From UBA4782 sp034429195 (lineage in GTDB: Bacteria > Chloroflexota > Anaerolineae > Anaerolineales > Anaerolineaceae), in NCBI GenBank assembly GCA_034429195.1, contig DAOUGQ010000018.1:186001-250000 (forward strand): DNA of 64,000 bases. Direction: 5' to 3'. Both the position numbers and the translations under genes were made by a program. The notes below the pieces were generated by a model. It was given only the letters and a program-made list of their open reading frames with translations, was not told where the DNA came from and made no database searches. The stretch's first letter is position 1; each line of letters opens with the position of its first letter. Of the stretch, positions 9,269 through 18,137 are shown one piece after another.

Positions 9269-10756
9269 ATGAAAACTCATATCCTTCAACCTGAAAGTCA
9301 TGATGATGTCATTTCTGTGCTTGACCAAATCTCGTGGTCGAAAAGCACAAGGGTGTTGTTGGTTTTACCGAAGAAACAGCATGTCATAAACTCAAAAAAA
9401 GACCTACAGTTATTAACACGCAAGGCAAAATCACAGGGTGCACAACTGGGTCTGATCACAAATGATTGCGATGTACTTGATTTAGCGAGAGAAATGGGTG
9501 TGCCTTTCTTCTCTTCCATCCCTGAAGCGAACAATAAACCCTGGCGAAGAAGTAAAACGTTTATTCGAAAGTTGCCTGTACGTGAAAAAGTAGTATCTGT
9601 AGCAGAATTAAGGGAAAAGAGTGAAGTATTAAAACCGAGAAAGCAACCAAATTGGCTGAGAATGACGTCTTTTCTAATTGGGATAATGGCCATGCTTTCA
9701 CTGGTGGTGTTATTCGCACCACGAGCCAAAGTAGTTATTCAACCATCCACATTACAGCAAGAAATCACGATGACTCTGCATGGAAGCAGCAAATATACCT
9801 CGCCTGATATTGCAGGGAATATTCCCCTGGAAGTAGCTGAAATCAGTGTGACTAGAGAAAAACAAATCCTAACCAGTGGTCAACAAATTGTGCCAAAAAC
9901 CTACGCACAAGGCGAAATAGTATTCACAAGTTTAAGCAGCAACCCTGTTACTGTACCAGGTGGTACTATCGTATTAACTCGGGATAATCCAGCCATCCGA
10001 TTTGCAACCACCAGTGATGTTCTCGTGCCAGGTGGAATGGGGGCTACACGGACAGTTGAAATCATAGCTTTGCAACCAGGAACTATTGGCAATGTAGAAG
10101 CCAAACAGATTGTTGCAGTGGAAGGAACCGTTGGGGTGTATTTGAATGTCAATAATCCTTCTCCCTGTACAGGGGGAGAAGATGTCATTTCTCCTGTGGG
10201 AACGGAGAGCGATCTTGCCAAATTACGCCAGCAGCTTAAAAATGATCTGATCTTGGCCGCAAAAGAAAAAATCACAGGAACAGATGATGATATTTCAGTT
10301 ATAGAAGCAGAATCGCCTGTGATTAATATTACAAACGAGGAGATTCAACCGGGCATTGGAGTGCCTTCTGAATATTTACAACTGACTCAAACTGCAATTG
10401 TTGAACTTCTTTATTATCGAAATTCGGATGTGCAGCAAGCTATTCAAATGAGCATGGATGCGATTTTGGATAAGGATCAAAAAAGTATTTCAGGAACTTT
10501 GCAATATACTTTATTAAGCAACCCTGTAGGGGGTTCAGAACCCTATGAATGGGAGATCTTTGCTGTGCGTAATATCACAACTAATATTGACAAGGAGACT
10601 CTTGCGCTTCAATTGCGGGGAATGAAGAAAGAAGAGGCACTTAACTTCGTAAGACAAATACCAGGTAGTTTACCAACCAGTGAAATAATAATCACACCAG
10701 TTTTTTGGGAATGGATGCCCTACCTGTCATTCCAGATTGAAATCGAGATGCCATGA
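9269..10756 (+). CDS. Baseplate-J-like domain membrane protein, function unknown
   Basis: A 495-residue protein with a cytoplasmic N-terminal part (about residues 1-125) having a Rossmann-like alternation (STRVLLVLPKK, QGAQLGLITND), one transmembrane helix near 131-150 (SFLIGIMAMLSLVVLFA), and a large external part. The outer region has the feel of the baseplate J/gp47 fold annotated in similar Chloroflexota proteins (PVTVPGGTIVLTRDNPAIRFATT, then PGTIGNVEAKQI). That assignment is from memory of the family and not proven here. The stop overlaps the ruvX start by four bases (ATGA), so it leads a baseplate-like, ruvX, mltG run. The position beside the peptidoglycan enzyme mltG hints at an envelope role. 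No phage genes are near. Confidence 0.55.
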   Translation: MKTHILQPESHDDVISVLDQISWSKSTRVLLVLPKKQHVINSKKDLQLLTRKAKSQGAQLGLITNDCDVLDLAREMGVPFFSSIPEANNKPWRRSKTFIRKLPVREKVVSVAELREKSEVLKPRKQPNWLRMTSFLIGIMAMLSLVVLFAPRAKVVIQPSTLQQEITMTLHGSSKYTSPDIAGNIPLEVAEISVTREKQILTSGQQIVPKTYAQGEIVFTSLSSNPVTVPGGTIVLTRDNPAIRFATTSDVLVPGGMGATRTVEIIALQPGTIGNVEAKQIVAVEGTVGVYLNVNNPSPCTGGEDVISPVGTESDLAKLRQQLKNDLILAAKEKITGTDDDISVIEAESPVINITNEEIQPGIGVPSEYLQLTQTAIVELLYYRNSDVQQAIQMSMDAILDKDQKSISGTLQYTLLSNPVGGSEPYEWEIFAVRNITTNIDKETLALQLRGMKKEEALNFVRQIPGSLPTSEIIITPVFWEWMPYLSFQIEIEMP

Positions 10757-11199
10757 AGCAAAGATTTCTTGGAATTGACCCTGGTGATAAACGTATAGGA
10801 GTCGCAATAAGCGATCTGACAGGTACGATAGCCCGGCCACTGAAAGTTATTACCCATACCTCTCGTGAAAAAGATGCACAAGAAATCGTAGCTCTGGCGG
10901 AAAAGAATGAAATAAACTGCATTGTTATGGGACAGTCAATTCAAGATGATGGTTCATTATCCATACAAGGTCGAAAAGCTAACCGGTTAGCTGAAGTGAT
11001 TAATAGAATGATCGATATCCCCATTGTTTTTTGGGATGAAAGCAATACTACACAATCAGCCCAGGAATATGCACGGGAGATGAGCGTGCCAAGATCCAGA
11101 CGTACAGGTCACCTGGACGATTTCGCTGCCGCTATTATGCTACAAGATTATCTGGAAACAAATAGAAAGACACAGGACAATAATGACATTGAAACTTAA
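10753..11199 (+). CDS. ruvX: Putative pre-16S rRNA nuclease / Holliday junction resolvase RuvX (YqgF)
   Basis: The 148-residue protein matches YqgF/RuvX in length and motifs. The RNase H-like strand LGIDPGDKRIGVAISD carries the first catalytic Asp, WDESNTTQSAQ holds the acidic residue of the second motif, and HLDDFAAAIML gives the third with its DD-AA signature. In E. coli the family acts in 5' end maturation of 16S rRNA, and related proteins resolve branched DNA. Its start overlaps the previous gene by four bases and its end overlaps mltG by 17 bases, so the three are translationally linked. The ruvX-mltG pairing is common in bacteria, which supports both calls. Confidence 0.93.
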   Translation: MKQRFLGIDPGDKRIGVAISDLTGTIARPLKVITHTSREKDAQEIVALAEKNEINCIVMGQSIQDDGSLSIQGRKANRLAEVINRMIDIPIVFWDESNTTQSAQEYAREMSVPRSRRTGHLDDFAAAIMLQDYLETNRKTQDNNDIET

Positions 11200-12325
11200 A
11201 ACTACATCAAAAATTGTTGTTCTGATTTTATGCGTGGCTATGTGTCTGGTTGTAGCGGGGATTGGCTGGGTGGTTGTCTATCGATTACCCCAACAGGTTG
11301 AAAGTATATTTGGCCCAGCATCGCCTACTCTGACGATGATCCAAAAATATTCTTACGCGTTTCAACTTGTTGTTCATCAGGATGAATTGTTGACTCCATC
11401 AGGAATAGGAGAGAAGGAAATAGAATTTTCAATAGAAAGCGGAGAAAGTATTCAATCCATAGCGACCCGGTTGTATCAAGAAGGATTAATACCTAATGAA
11501 GATTTATTCATTGATTACCTGATCTACTCCGGTCTTGACATCAAGATCCAGGCGCGTACGCATAACATTAACAATAAAATGAATCCTGTAGCAATTGCTC
11601 ATGAAATTGTTGATGCAACCCCAGAAGAAGTTACTTTTGGAGTATTAGCAGGTTGGCGGGTAGAAGAGATTGCAGCAGCTTTTACCGGATCTGGTTTGGC
11701 TTTTGGGAAGGAAGAATTTCTTGAATCTGTCCAGAATCCATCTGGAATAATGGATTTAAGTTTTTGGGGGAATCCGAGCTCTATTGAAGGGCTTTTAGCG
11801 GCGGGAGTATTTACTCTTCAGCGCACAGCAACTCTGCAAGAATTTCTATCGCTTTTGGAGAGAGAACAGGAAGTGCGTTTTTCAGATACAATAGTTTCTC
11901 AACTTGCAGATCAGGGGCTTACACCTTATGAAGGGTTGATTCTTGCATCGATCGTGGAGCGGGAAGCAATGTTGGATGAAGAAAAGCCATTGATCGCATC
12001 TGTTTTCTACAACCGACTTCAATCTGGAATGCGTTTGGATAGTGATCCAACTGTACAATATGCGATTGGTTTCAATACTGAACAGAATACATGGTGGACG
12101 AATCCGATCAACGCAGAACAGCTTCAAATTAATTCTCCATACAATACTTATACAATTTTAGGTTTACCTCCTACACCCATTTGTACTCCGTCTGAACAAG
12201 CCATTGAAGCAGTTGCGTCTCCAGCACAAACACCGTATTATTACTTCAGAGCTGCATGCGATGGAAGCGGAAAGCATCAATTTTCTATAACGTATGAAGA
12301 ACACTTACAAAATGCCTGTCCATAA
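11183..12325 (+). CDS. mltG: Endolytic murein transglycosylase MltG
   Basis: A 380-residue YceG/MltG protein that cleaves nascent peptidoglycan strands at the membrane and so ends glycan polymerisation. A single N-terminal transmembrane helix lies at about residues 10-32. A LysM-like region follows (SGESIQSIATRLYQEGLI, about 90-110). The catalytic domain shows LILASIVEREA with the conserved Glu, then FYNRLQSGMRLDSDPTVQYA, YNTYTILGLPPTPICTPS and a C-terminal FRAACDGSGKHQFS, all hallmarks of the family. Retention of glycan-cutting machinery agrees with a peptidoglycan wall, which not all Chloroflexota were once thought to have. It overlaps ruvX and precedes ppgK by 26 bases. Confidence 0.93.
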   Translation: MTLKLKTTSKIVVLILCVAMCLVVAGIGWVVVYRLPQQVESIFGPASPTLTMIQKYSYAFQLVVHQDELLTPSGIGEKEIEFSIESGESIQSIATRLYQEGLIPNEDLFIDYLIYSGLDIKIQARTHNINNKMNPVAIAHEIVDATPEEVTFGVLAGWRVEEIAAAFTGSGLAFGKEEFLESVQNPSGIMDLSFWGNPSSIEGLLAAGVFTLQRTATLQEFLSLLEREQEVRFSDTIVSQLADQGLTPYEGLILASIVEREAMLDEEKPLIASVFYNRLQSGMRLDSDPTVQYAIGFNTEQNTWWTNPINAEQLQINSPYNTYTILGLPPTPICTPSEQAIEAVASPAQTPYYYFRAACDGSGKHQFSITYEEHLQNACP

Positions 12326-12351
12326 AAAAAGCTACTTTATAGAGGGATACT

Positions 12352-13104
12352 ATGAATACATTAGGAATTGATGTCGGGGGATCTGGAATAAAAGGAGCGA
12401 TTGTCGATATCAATGCTGGTCAATTGGTTGGCGATCGTATCCGCCTGGTGACACCAGATCCATCAACACCAAAAGCGGTGGCAAAAGTGATTAAAAAGCT
12501 GGTCAAGCAATTTGATTATCAAGGACCTGTCGGAGTGGGTTTCCCAGGAGTTATGTTACATGGAGTCTGTTATACCGCCGCAAATATTGATTCATCCTGG
12601 ATTAACACAAATGTTGAACAAGTGTTCCAAGAAGAAACTGGCAATCCATTTTATGTAGCGAATGATGCAGACGTTGCAGGTTTAGCAGAAGTCAGGTATG
12701 GAGCAGCAAAAGATTTCAAGGGTGTAGTCCTGGTAATCACATTAGGCACTGGGATAGGAACAGCTATTTTTAATGACGGTGTTTTACTTCCTAATCTGGA
12801 ATTTGGGCATTTAAAGATTCGGGAAAAAGATGCTGAAAAACGCGCTTCTGCTGCGGTGAAAGTAAAGAAAGATTTAAGCTGGAAGGAATGGGCAGCGAGT
12901 GTTGAAGAATACTTGAGGATTATGGAAGATCTCTTTTGGCCCGACCTGATTATAGTAGGAGGGGGAATCAGCAGGAATCATGCGAAGTTTTTCCCCTATA
13001 TCAATATACGGACAAAAATCGTACCAGCCCAGTTATATAACCAGGCTGGTATCATTGGGGCTGCATTATTTGCTTCTATATCTCATTCCTTTAAGGCTTC
13101 GTAA
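12352..13104 (+). CDS. ppgK: Polyphosphate-type glucokinase (ROK family)
   Basis: The 250-residue protein belongs to the ROK sugar kinases and specifically resembles polyphosphate/ATP glucokinase. The phosphate loop GIDVGGSGIKGA is at residues 5-16, ANDADVAGLAE holds the catalytic Asp, GTGIGTAIF is the second phosphate-binding motif, and NLEFGHLKI takes the place of the family EFGH segment. The C terminus shows the IIVGGGIS loop. The ROK zinc motif (CxCGxxGC) is absent, as is normal for PPGK. It phosphorylates glucose to glucose-6-phosphate, with polyphosphate as likely donor. Its 3' end overlaps the convergent ferredoxin gene by 22 bases. Glycogen genes lie 2-5 kb downstream, which fits a sugar-storage role. 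Confidence 0.85.
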   Translation: MNTLGIDVGGSGIKGAIVDINAGQLVGDRIRLVTPDPSTPKAVAKVIKKLVKQFDYQGPVGVGFPGVMLHGVCYTAANIDSSWINTNVEQVFQEETGNPFYVANDADVAGLAEVRYGAAKDFKGVVLVITLGTGIGTAIFNDGVLLPNLEFGHLKIREKDAEKRASAAVKVKKDLSWKEWAASVEEYLRIMEDLFWPDLIIVGGGISRNHAKFFPYINIRTKIVPAQLYNQAGIIGAALFASISHSFKAS

Positions 13105-13496
13105 CCAGGTCCTTCAGAAAAAAATAAAACATTCACTTCAATGTCTGGCGAAAGATCTACCACTTCTCCAGCTGATAATATTCTTGTATGTTCAAGGTGC
13201 ACTGGATTTCCTTCATAATCATATCCATCGAAAATTTCATCATAACCTGGTGTCCCTGATGGCATGGAGATGACCTTTGGATTCTCGGATACGAAACTAT
13301 GAGGAACTTCATCTTTAGGAAAGATTGCTCTAACCGGGCACTCTGAAATGCATGCACCGCAATCAATGCAGGTTTCTGTGTCGATATAGAACCAAGGATA
13401 TTTATCTTCAGGTTTGCCAGGGACAATGCATTCTACTGGACAAACCGTTACACAACCACCATCACGAACGCAGAATCTGGTAATAACATGTGTCAT
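13083..13496 (-). CDS. 7Fe-type ferredoxin (4Fe-4S dicluster)
   Basis: A 137-residue ferredoxin. Cys9, Cys15, Cys19 and Cys23 (FCVRDGGCVTVCPVEC) resemble the first cluster site of 7Fe ferredoxins, where one Cys is displaced. The second site CIDCGACISECP is a regular CxxCxxCxxxCP. A C-terminal tail of about 70 residues follows the clusters and has no recognisable motif. It should carry electrons in the cytoplasm. Partners are not evident next to it. The superoxide dismutase gene lies upstream on the same strand (26 bases apart) and a hydrogenase lies in the same window but far away. The end overlaps ppgK on the other strand by 22 bases. Confidence 0.88.
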   Translation of the reverse strand: MTHVITRFCVRDGGCVTVCPVECIVPGKPEDKYPWFYIDTETCIDCGACISECPVRAIFPKDEVPHSFVSENPKVISMPSGTPGYDEIFDGYDYEGNPVHLEHTRILSAGEVVDLSPDIEVNVLFFSEGPGYEALKE

Positions 13497-13521
13497 GGTT
13501 CTCTCCCAAAGTGTATTTTAT

Positions 13522-14133
13522 TTATTGTACAACAAGAAACCGCCTTTCTACTTCATCCCAATTAACAATACTCCAAATGTTTGAAAGGTAATCAGTTCGG
13601 CGATTCTGGTATCGCAGATAATAAGCATGCTCCCAAACATCAATTGCCAGCAAGGGATATAACCCTTCAGCGAGAGGTGTGTCTTGATTAGGGGTAGAGT
13701 GGATTATAAGCGAGCCATCACTTTTCCGACTCAGCCATACCCAACCGCTACCAAACCTACCTAAGCCTGTTTTTTCCATATCTTTTGCAAAACTATCGAA
13801 TGAACCAAAAGTACGCTCAATTAGTTGACTTAATTTCCCTTTTGGTTGCCCACCACCATCAGGTGAAAGGGTATTCCAATACAAGATATGGTTGAAATAG
13901 CCACCACCATTATTTCTAACAGCGGTACGGATTTCTTCGGGCACTTGATCAAGGTTTGCTAGTATTCTTTCAATTGGAAGGTTAAAGAATTGAGGAGCCT
14001 TTTCAAGAGCAATATTCAAATTATTTAAATATGCATTATGATGCTTGGTATAATGAATCTCGACAGTTAGAGCATCAATTGCTTTTTCTAATGCATCAAA
14101 TTTGTAAGGTAAAGCAGGTAATTCAAAAGCCAT
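13522..14133 (-). CDS. sod: Superoxide dismutase, Fe/Mn family
   Basis: The 203-residue enzyme dismutes superoxide to oxygen and H2O2. FELPALPYKFDALE opens the chain as in the family, HYTKHHNAYLNNLN holds the first metal His, YFNHILYW the second, and DVWEHAYYLRYQNRR the Asp and third His. GRFGSGWVWL is the active-site Gly/Trp segment. Fe versus Mn use cannot be settled from these motifs alone. ATG 14133 is preferred over the longer frame to 14181 because TTGGAGG lies seven bases upstream and the protein then starts at the usual place. Downstream lies the 7Fe ferredoxin gene, and the two may be co-transcribed. Its presence shows exposure to oxygen despite anaerobic traits. Confidence 0.95.
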   Translation of the reverse strand: MAFELPALPYKFDALEKAIDALTVEIHYTKHHNAYLNNLNIALEKAPQFFNLPIERILANLDQVPEEIRTAVRNNGGGYFNHILYWNTLSPDGGGQPKGKLSQLIERTFGSFDSFAKDMEKTGLGRFGSGWVWLSRKSDGSLIIHSTPNQDTPLAEGLYPLLAIDVWEHAYYLRYQNRRTDYLSNIWSIVNWDEVERRFLVVQ

Positions 14134-14230
14134 TGTAAACCTCCAAGAATAAGTGAACTGCAATAATACAAATAATACCAAAATAGTCTAATATATTCAA
14201 TAAATTTTTTATTAGAAAGCAGTAATCATT

Positions 14231-15169
14231 GTGAATCCATCGAAAACAACAACCTATTCAGGAATAATCATTGGGATTCTGGCGGTTTCAACTGCCTCAA
14301 TATTCATTAGAATGGCTCAAGTAGAGGCGCAGGCATTAAGTATTGCTGCATACCGGATGACACTTGCAAGCATGATCCTTTTTCCGGTTGTTTTCATTCA
14401 AAGTAGGATGGAATTACGGAAGATAAGTTGGAGTACCTGGTGGAAAATACTGCTGGGTGGGGTGTTTCTGGCAATTCATTTTGCTTCATGGATCACTTCT
14501 TTGAGTTACACCAGCGTTGCCAGTTCAGTAGTACTAGTTACTACTACCCCTTTGTGGGTAGCAATTTTTGGGGCTCTTTTGCTAAAAGAGCGTCCTTCGA
14601 AAAATGTGATCATTGGCCTGGCGGTTGCTTTGACAGGAAGTACAATAGTCGGGTTATCGCGTGAAATTCCTTCCTGGTTCATGCAATCTGCAACAAGTTC
14701 ACCAGGGGTAATTAAAACCTCAGGGAATTTATTAGGTAATTTTCTTTCTCTGTTAGGGGCATGGGCTGCAGCGGGATATATGTTGATTGGTAGGAAGGTA
14801 CGCCCACAGCTTTCACTTCCAGTTTATACGTTTCTTGTGTATGGAGTGTCTGCTGTCTTATTATTGATCGCTGTATTGGCGACAGGCACACCTATGGCAG
14901 GTTTTCACATTCAAACATACCTGTGGCTGCTTTTACTCGCAGTTGTACCTCAAATTGTAGGGCACAGTGCATTCAATTGGGCATTAAAATATATACCAGC
15001 CTCATTGGTATCCATAGCGTTATTAGGCGAACCAGTAGGTTCGACAATTTTGGCAGCAGTTTTGCTACATGAGAATCCAATTTTTCTTGAAATTGTTGGA
15101 GGCGTACTTATTCTGATAGGAATATATCTTTCGAGCCGCTCAGGTGTTTCATCTGAACAGGATAAATAG
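14231..15169 (+). CDS. EamA/DMT-superfamily drug or metabolite exporter
   Basis: A 312-residue integral membrane protein with about ten hydrophobic helices in two repeated halves, the layout of EamA (DUF6) transporters. Family-like segments include the first-half ASWITSLSYTSVASSVVLVTTTPLWVA-type helix pair and the second-half HSAFNWALKYIPASLVSIALLGEPVGSTILA, where the Gly-Glu-Pro is typical. It starts with GTG at 14231. The substrate cannot be predicted. It is divergent from the superoxide dismutase gene and convergent with malQ, 21 bases apart, with no clear terminator between them. Confidence 0.88.
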   Translation: MNPSKTTTYSGIIIGILAVSTASIFIRMAQVEAQALSIAAYRMTLASMILFPVVFIQSRMELRKISWSTWWKILLGGVFLAIHFASWITSLSYTSVASSVVLVTTTPLWVAIFGALLLKERPSKNVIIGLAVALTGSTIVGLSREIPSWFMQSATSSPGVIKTSGNLLGNFLSLLGAWAAAGYMLIGRKVRPQLSLPVYTFLVYGVSAVLLLIAVLATGTPMAGFHIQTYLWLLLLAVVPQIVGHSAFNWALKYIPASLVSIALLGEPVGSTILAAVLLHENPIFLEIVGGVLILIGIYLSSRSGVSSEQDK

Positions 15170-15190
15170 ATATTATCCTAACGATTTTGG

Positions 15191-16678
15191 TTAACGATCA
15201 TAGAGATTATTCAGCTCTTTAATTCGTTCTGATATTCCTCTGGTGCAGTATGATACGGGTAAACGCCATCCCCAGTTGCCATCTGGTTTACTGGGGTAAT
15301 TCATGCGAGCTTCAGTCCCTAAGTTAAGAATGTCTTGCATAGGTGTGAGTGCGAAAGCTGCTACTGATGCCCAGATAGTCCTGATCATATCCCAGGTAAT
15401 ATCACTACCGTCACGCCCGAGATACCGCCGGCAGAAATCCCGTTCAGATTCTGGTGCAGATTCATACCATCCTCTGGTGGTATCGTTATCGTGAGTTCCA
15501 GTATAAGCAACAGTATTTCTTTCATAATTATGTGGCAAGAAGCGATCTTTAGGATCGCCACCAAATGCAAATTGGAGGATCCTCATTCCAGGAAGATCGA
15601 AGTTTTCACGCAAGGCATCCACATCGGGGGTAATAACCCCAAGATCTTCCGCAATGATTGGTAATTCTCCTAGTGTATCTTGCAAGGTTTGAAAAAGATC
15701 AGAACCTGGACCTTTTTCCCATTTACCAATTTCTGCAGTTGGGCTGCCAGCTGTCACCTTCCAATACGCTGCAAAACCACGGAAGTGGTCCAAACGTATC
15801 CAATTGAATAGTTTTAATGATGCTTTCATCCGTTCAATCCACCAGGCGTAACCTGTGTTGGCATGAATTTTCCAGTTATACAACGGATTCCCCCATAGCT
15901 GACCGGTGGGTGAGAAGTAATCTGGTGGGACACCTGCTACAGCAGTAGGATTGCCCTGAGCATCGGTAAAGAATAAATCACGATGTGACCAGGCATCGGA
16001 ACTATCCATGGATACGAAGATTGGAACATCGCCAATAATGCTTACCCCGTTCTTCTCAGAATAATCCTTGAGTTTTTGCCACTGTTCAAAAAAAATGAAT
16101 TGCTTAAATGAGTGCTTGAGGATTTCTTCTTGATGTTCGAATGTGAAAGCCTTGAGAGCAGCTTCATCTCGCATTTTTAAGGGCAATGACCAGGTCAACC
16201 ATGAACCACCACCTTGCGAATCTTTGATCGCCATGAATAAGGAGAAATCTTTCAACCAGAATGAATTATTTTCCTGGAAATCAGAGAACCTGGTTAATAA
16301 TGCCTCATCATGATTTTGACGAAAGTGTTGGAAAGCTCGATCAAGCAAAGTAATTTTCCATTTGATTGCACAGCCATAATCTACATTATTTACTGGGAAA
16401 TCAGGACGATCAATAAGATCAACTCTGGTTAGCAATCCTTGGTCGAGAAGCAAGGTAGGACTGATGAGGTATGGGTTTCCGGCAAAAGCAGAAAAGCATT
16501 GGTAAGGAGAATCACCATACCCAGTAGGGCCAAGAGGAAGGACCTGCCACAATTTTGTTCCCGAACTATTAAGAAAGTCGATCCAATGATAGGCTTCAGG
16601 ACCTAGATCACCGATGCCATCTGGGCCTGGCAGTGAGGTAGGATGAAGGAGTATACCAGAAGCTCTAGGAAGTTTCAT
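15191..16678 (-). CDS. malQ: 4-alpha-glucanotransferase (amylomaltase, GH77)
   Basis: The 495-residue enzyme transfers alpha-1,4-glucan segments between chains, releasing glucose from maltodextrins. The start RASGILLHPTSLPGPDGIGDLG is the GH77 signature. NWIRLDHFRGFAAYW contains the nucleophile Asp, IIAEDLG the acid/base Glu, and GTHDNDTTRGWY the third catalytic Asp. Length is as expected. The ATG at 16678 shares bases with the glgA stop (TAATG), so the longer frame to 16735 is not used and the two genes are coupled. With GlgA it forms a glycogen and maltodextrin unit. Confidence 0.95.
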   Translation of the reverse strand: MKLPRASGILLHPTSLPGPDGIGDLGPEAYHWIDFLNSSGTKLWQVLPLGPTGYGDSPYQCFSAFAGNPYLISPTLLLDQGLLTRVDLIDRPDFPVNNVDYGCAIKWKITLLDRAFQHFRQNHDEALLTRFSDFQENNSFWLKDFSLFMAIKDSQGGGSWLTWSLPLKMRDEAALKAFTFEHQEEILKHSFKQFIFFEQWQKLKDYSEKNGVSIIGDVPIFVSMDSSDAWSHRDLFFTDAQGNPTAVAGVPPDYFSPTGQLWGNPLYNWKIHANTGYAWWIERMKASLKLFNWIRLDHFRGFAAYWKVTAGSPTAEIGKWEKGPGSDLFQTLQDTLGELPIIAEDLGVITPDVDALRENFDLPGMRILQFAFGGDPKDRFLPHNYERNTVAYTGTHDNDTTRGWYESAPESERDFCRRYLGRDGSDITWDMIRTIWASVAAFALTPMQDILNLGTEARMNYPSKPDGNWGWRLPVSYCTRGISERIKELNNLYDR

Positions 16679-18126
16679 TATTTTTTCTCCAAATTGCGAT
16701 AAAGTTGGACATATTTCTGAGCTGAATTGTTCCATGAAAAATCACTTTTCATTGCATTTTTTTGAATGTTCTCCCAGCTCGATTTCTGCGCATAGATACT
16801 AATTGCTTGTTGTATAGATGACGTGAGAGCTTCACTTGAAGCCTGTTCAAATAAAAATCCAGTTGCATGACCTGCATCTTGCGCATAAGAAGTAATCGTA
16901 TCTTTTAACCCACCTGTGGCACGCGCGATTGGAATGCAGCCATACCGCATTGCAATCAATTGAGCCAAACCGCAAGGCTCGTATCTTGATGGCATTAGAA
17001 TGATATCACCACCTGCATATAGCTGATGGGATAAACTAGCATTGTAACAATTTTCACTGCGAACTTGATTAAACAAAGTCATGGCAAGTTCCTGTGACCT
17101 TCTTTCGAGAGTGCTGTCACCACTGCCTAGAAGAATTGCTTGCCAGGAACCACCTTCCAATTGTTTTAAGCTTTGAATGATCAGATCAATACCCTTTTGT
17201 TTATCAAACCTGCTGATAACGACGATTAATACCGTATCGTCTTTTCTTGGGAGATCGAATTTATCTTGCAAGAAACGTTTGTTTAGAATACGCTTTTCAA
17301 TATGATCTGCATCAAAGTTTTGTTGAATATTTATATCTGTAGCGGGATTCCATATCGAATTATTGATACCATTTAGAATGCCCGTAACTTTGTTCTGAAT
17401 GGAATGGAAGAAGTGATCCAGATCACAGCCAAATTCTGGAGTCATGATCTCTCTGGAATAGGATGGAGAGACAGCAACTACTTTATCAGCAACCGCACAT
17501 GCCATCGGGAGAGGAAGCTCTCGAGCCCATTCAGGTAATTCTGGGTGGGTGGAAGGAGAAATATGAAAATCAGGTAACATTCCCCGGGTTTCACTACCCA
17601 TGAAGGGAAGATTATGTATTGTCAACACTGTCCGAACATTCTTTTTCCCCAGGGCAAACGTTTCGGGTATTGCCAATGCAGTATGCCAATCATTAGCATG
17701 AAGAATATCAATTTGCCACCCTAAGACATCAGGAAGCATTGCTACTGCTTTTGAGAACAAAATGTATTTTTTTGCAGCGCGATTTGCATCCTGGTCATAA
17801 ACCCTTTCGCTGGAATGGATCCATTCACTTGAGAGCAAATAGACAGAAAGGTCATTTAGTTTAGTGAGAAAAACATCTACCGGAAGATCAATCTCCTGAT
17901 ATTTAACAGAAAATTGGCAGATATGCTTAAGCTCAAAATTGGATATGTTAGTCATCGCATGGTATGGAATGACCAACCGAATATCAATGGAAGAATTTGA
18001 GGGATCTTGAGAGTTGAGAGAAAGAATTGCACCTGGAAGGGAACCAGCTACATCACCCAATCCACCTACTTTAGAAAAAGGATCAGCTTCTGAGGCGGTA
18101 AAAAGAACCGAAAGATCCCTAACCAT
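16678..18126 (-). CDS. glgA: Glycogen synthase GlgA
   Basis: The 482-residue GT5 glucosyltransferase extends alpha-1,4-glucan chains, normally from ADP-glucose. SKVGGLGDVAGSLP near residue 18 is the GlgA donor-binding loop (usual KTGGL). Further family blocks are ILHANDWHTAL, LTIHNLPFMG, GILNGINNSIWNPATD, ISRFDKQKGIDLI and PSRYEPCGLAQLIAMRYGCIPIARATGGLKDT with the retaining-GT-B glutamate region. It is directly followed by malQ with a one-base overlap and lies 12 bases after the deaminase gene stop, all on the minus strand. GlgC, GlgB and GlgP are not in the window. Confidence 0.94.
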   Translation of the reverse strand: MVRDLSVLFTASEADPFSKVGGLGDVAGSLPGAILSLNSQDPSNSSIDIRLVIPYHAMTNISNFELKHICQFSVKYQEIDLPVDVFLTKLNDLSVYLLSSEWIHSSERVYDQDANRAAKKYILFSKAVAMLPDVLGWQIDILHANDWHTALAIPETFALGKKNVRTVLTIHNLPFMGSETRGMLPDFHISPSTHPELPEWARELPLPMACAVADKVVAVSPSYSREIMTPEFGCDLDHFFHSIQNKVTGILNGINNSIWNPATDINIQQNFDADHIEKRILNKRFLQDKFDLPRKDDTVLIVVISRFDKQKGIDLIIQSLKQLEGGSWQAILLGSGDSTLERRSQELAMTLFNQVRSENCYNASLSHQLYAGGDIILMPSRYEPCGLAQLIAMRYGCIPIARATGGLKDTITSYAQDAGHATGFLFEQASSEALTSSIQQAISIYAQKSSWENIQKNAMKSDFSWNNSAQKYVQLYRNLEKK

Positions 18127-18137
18127 TGTACGATCTC

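Noticed and set aside
9269..10756. Prophage remnant because of the baseplate-like domain
   Set aside because: No other phage gene, integrase or attachment site is near, and the gene is coupled to housekeeping ruvX and mltG.
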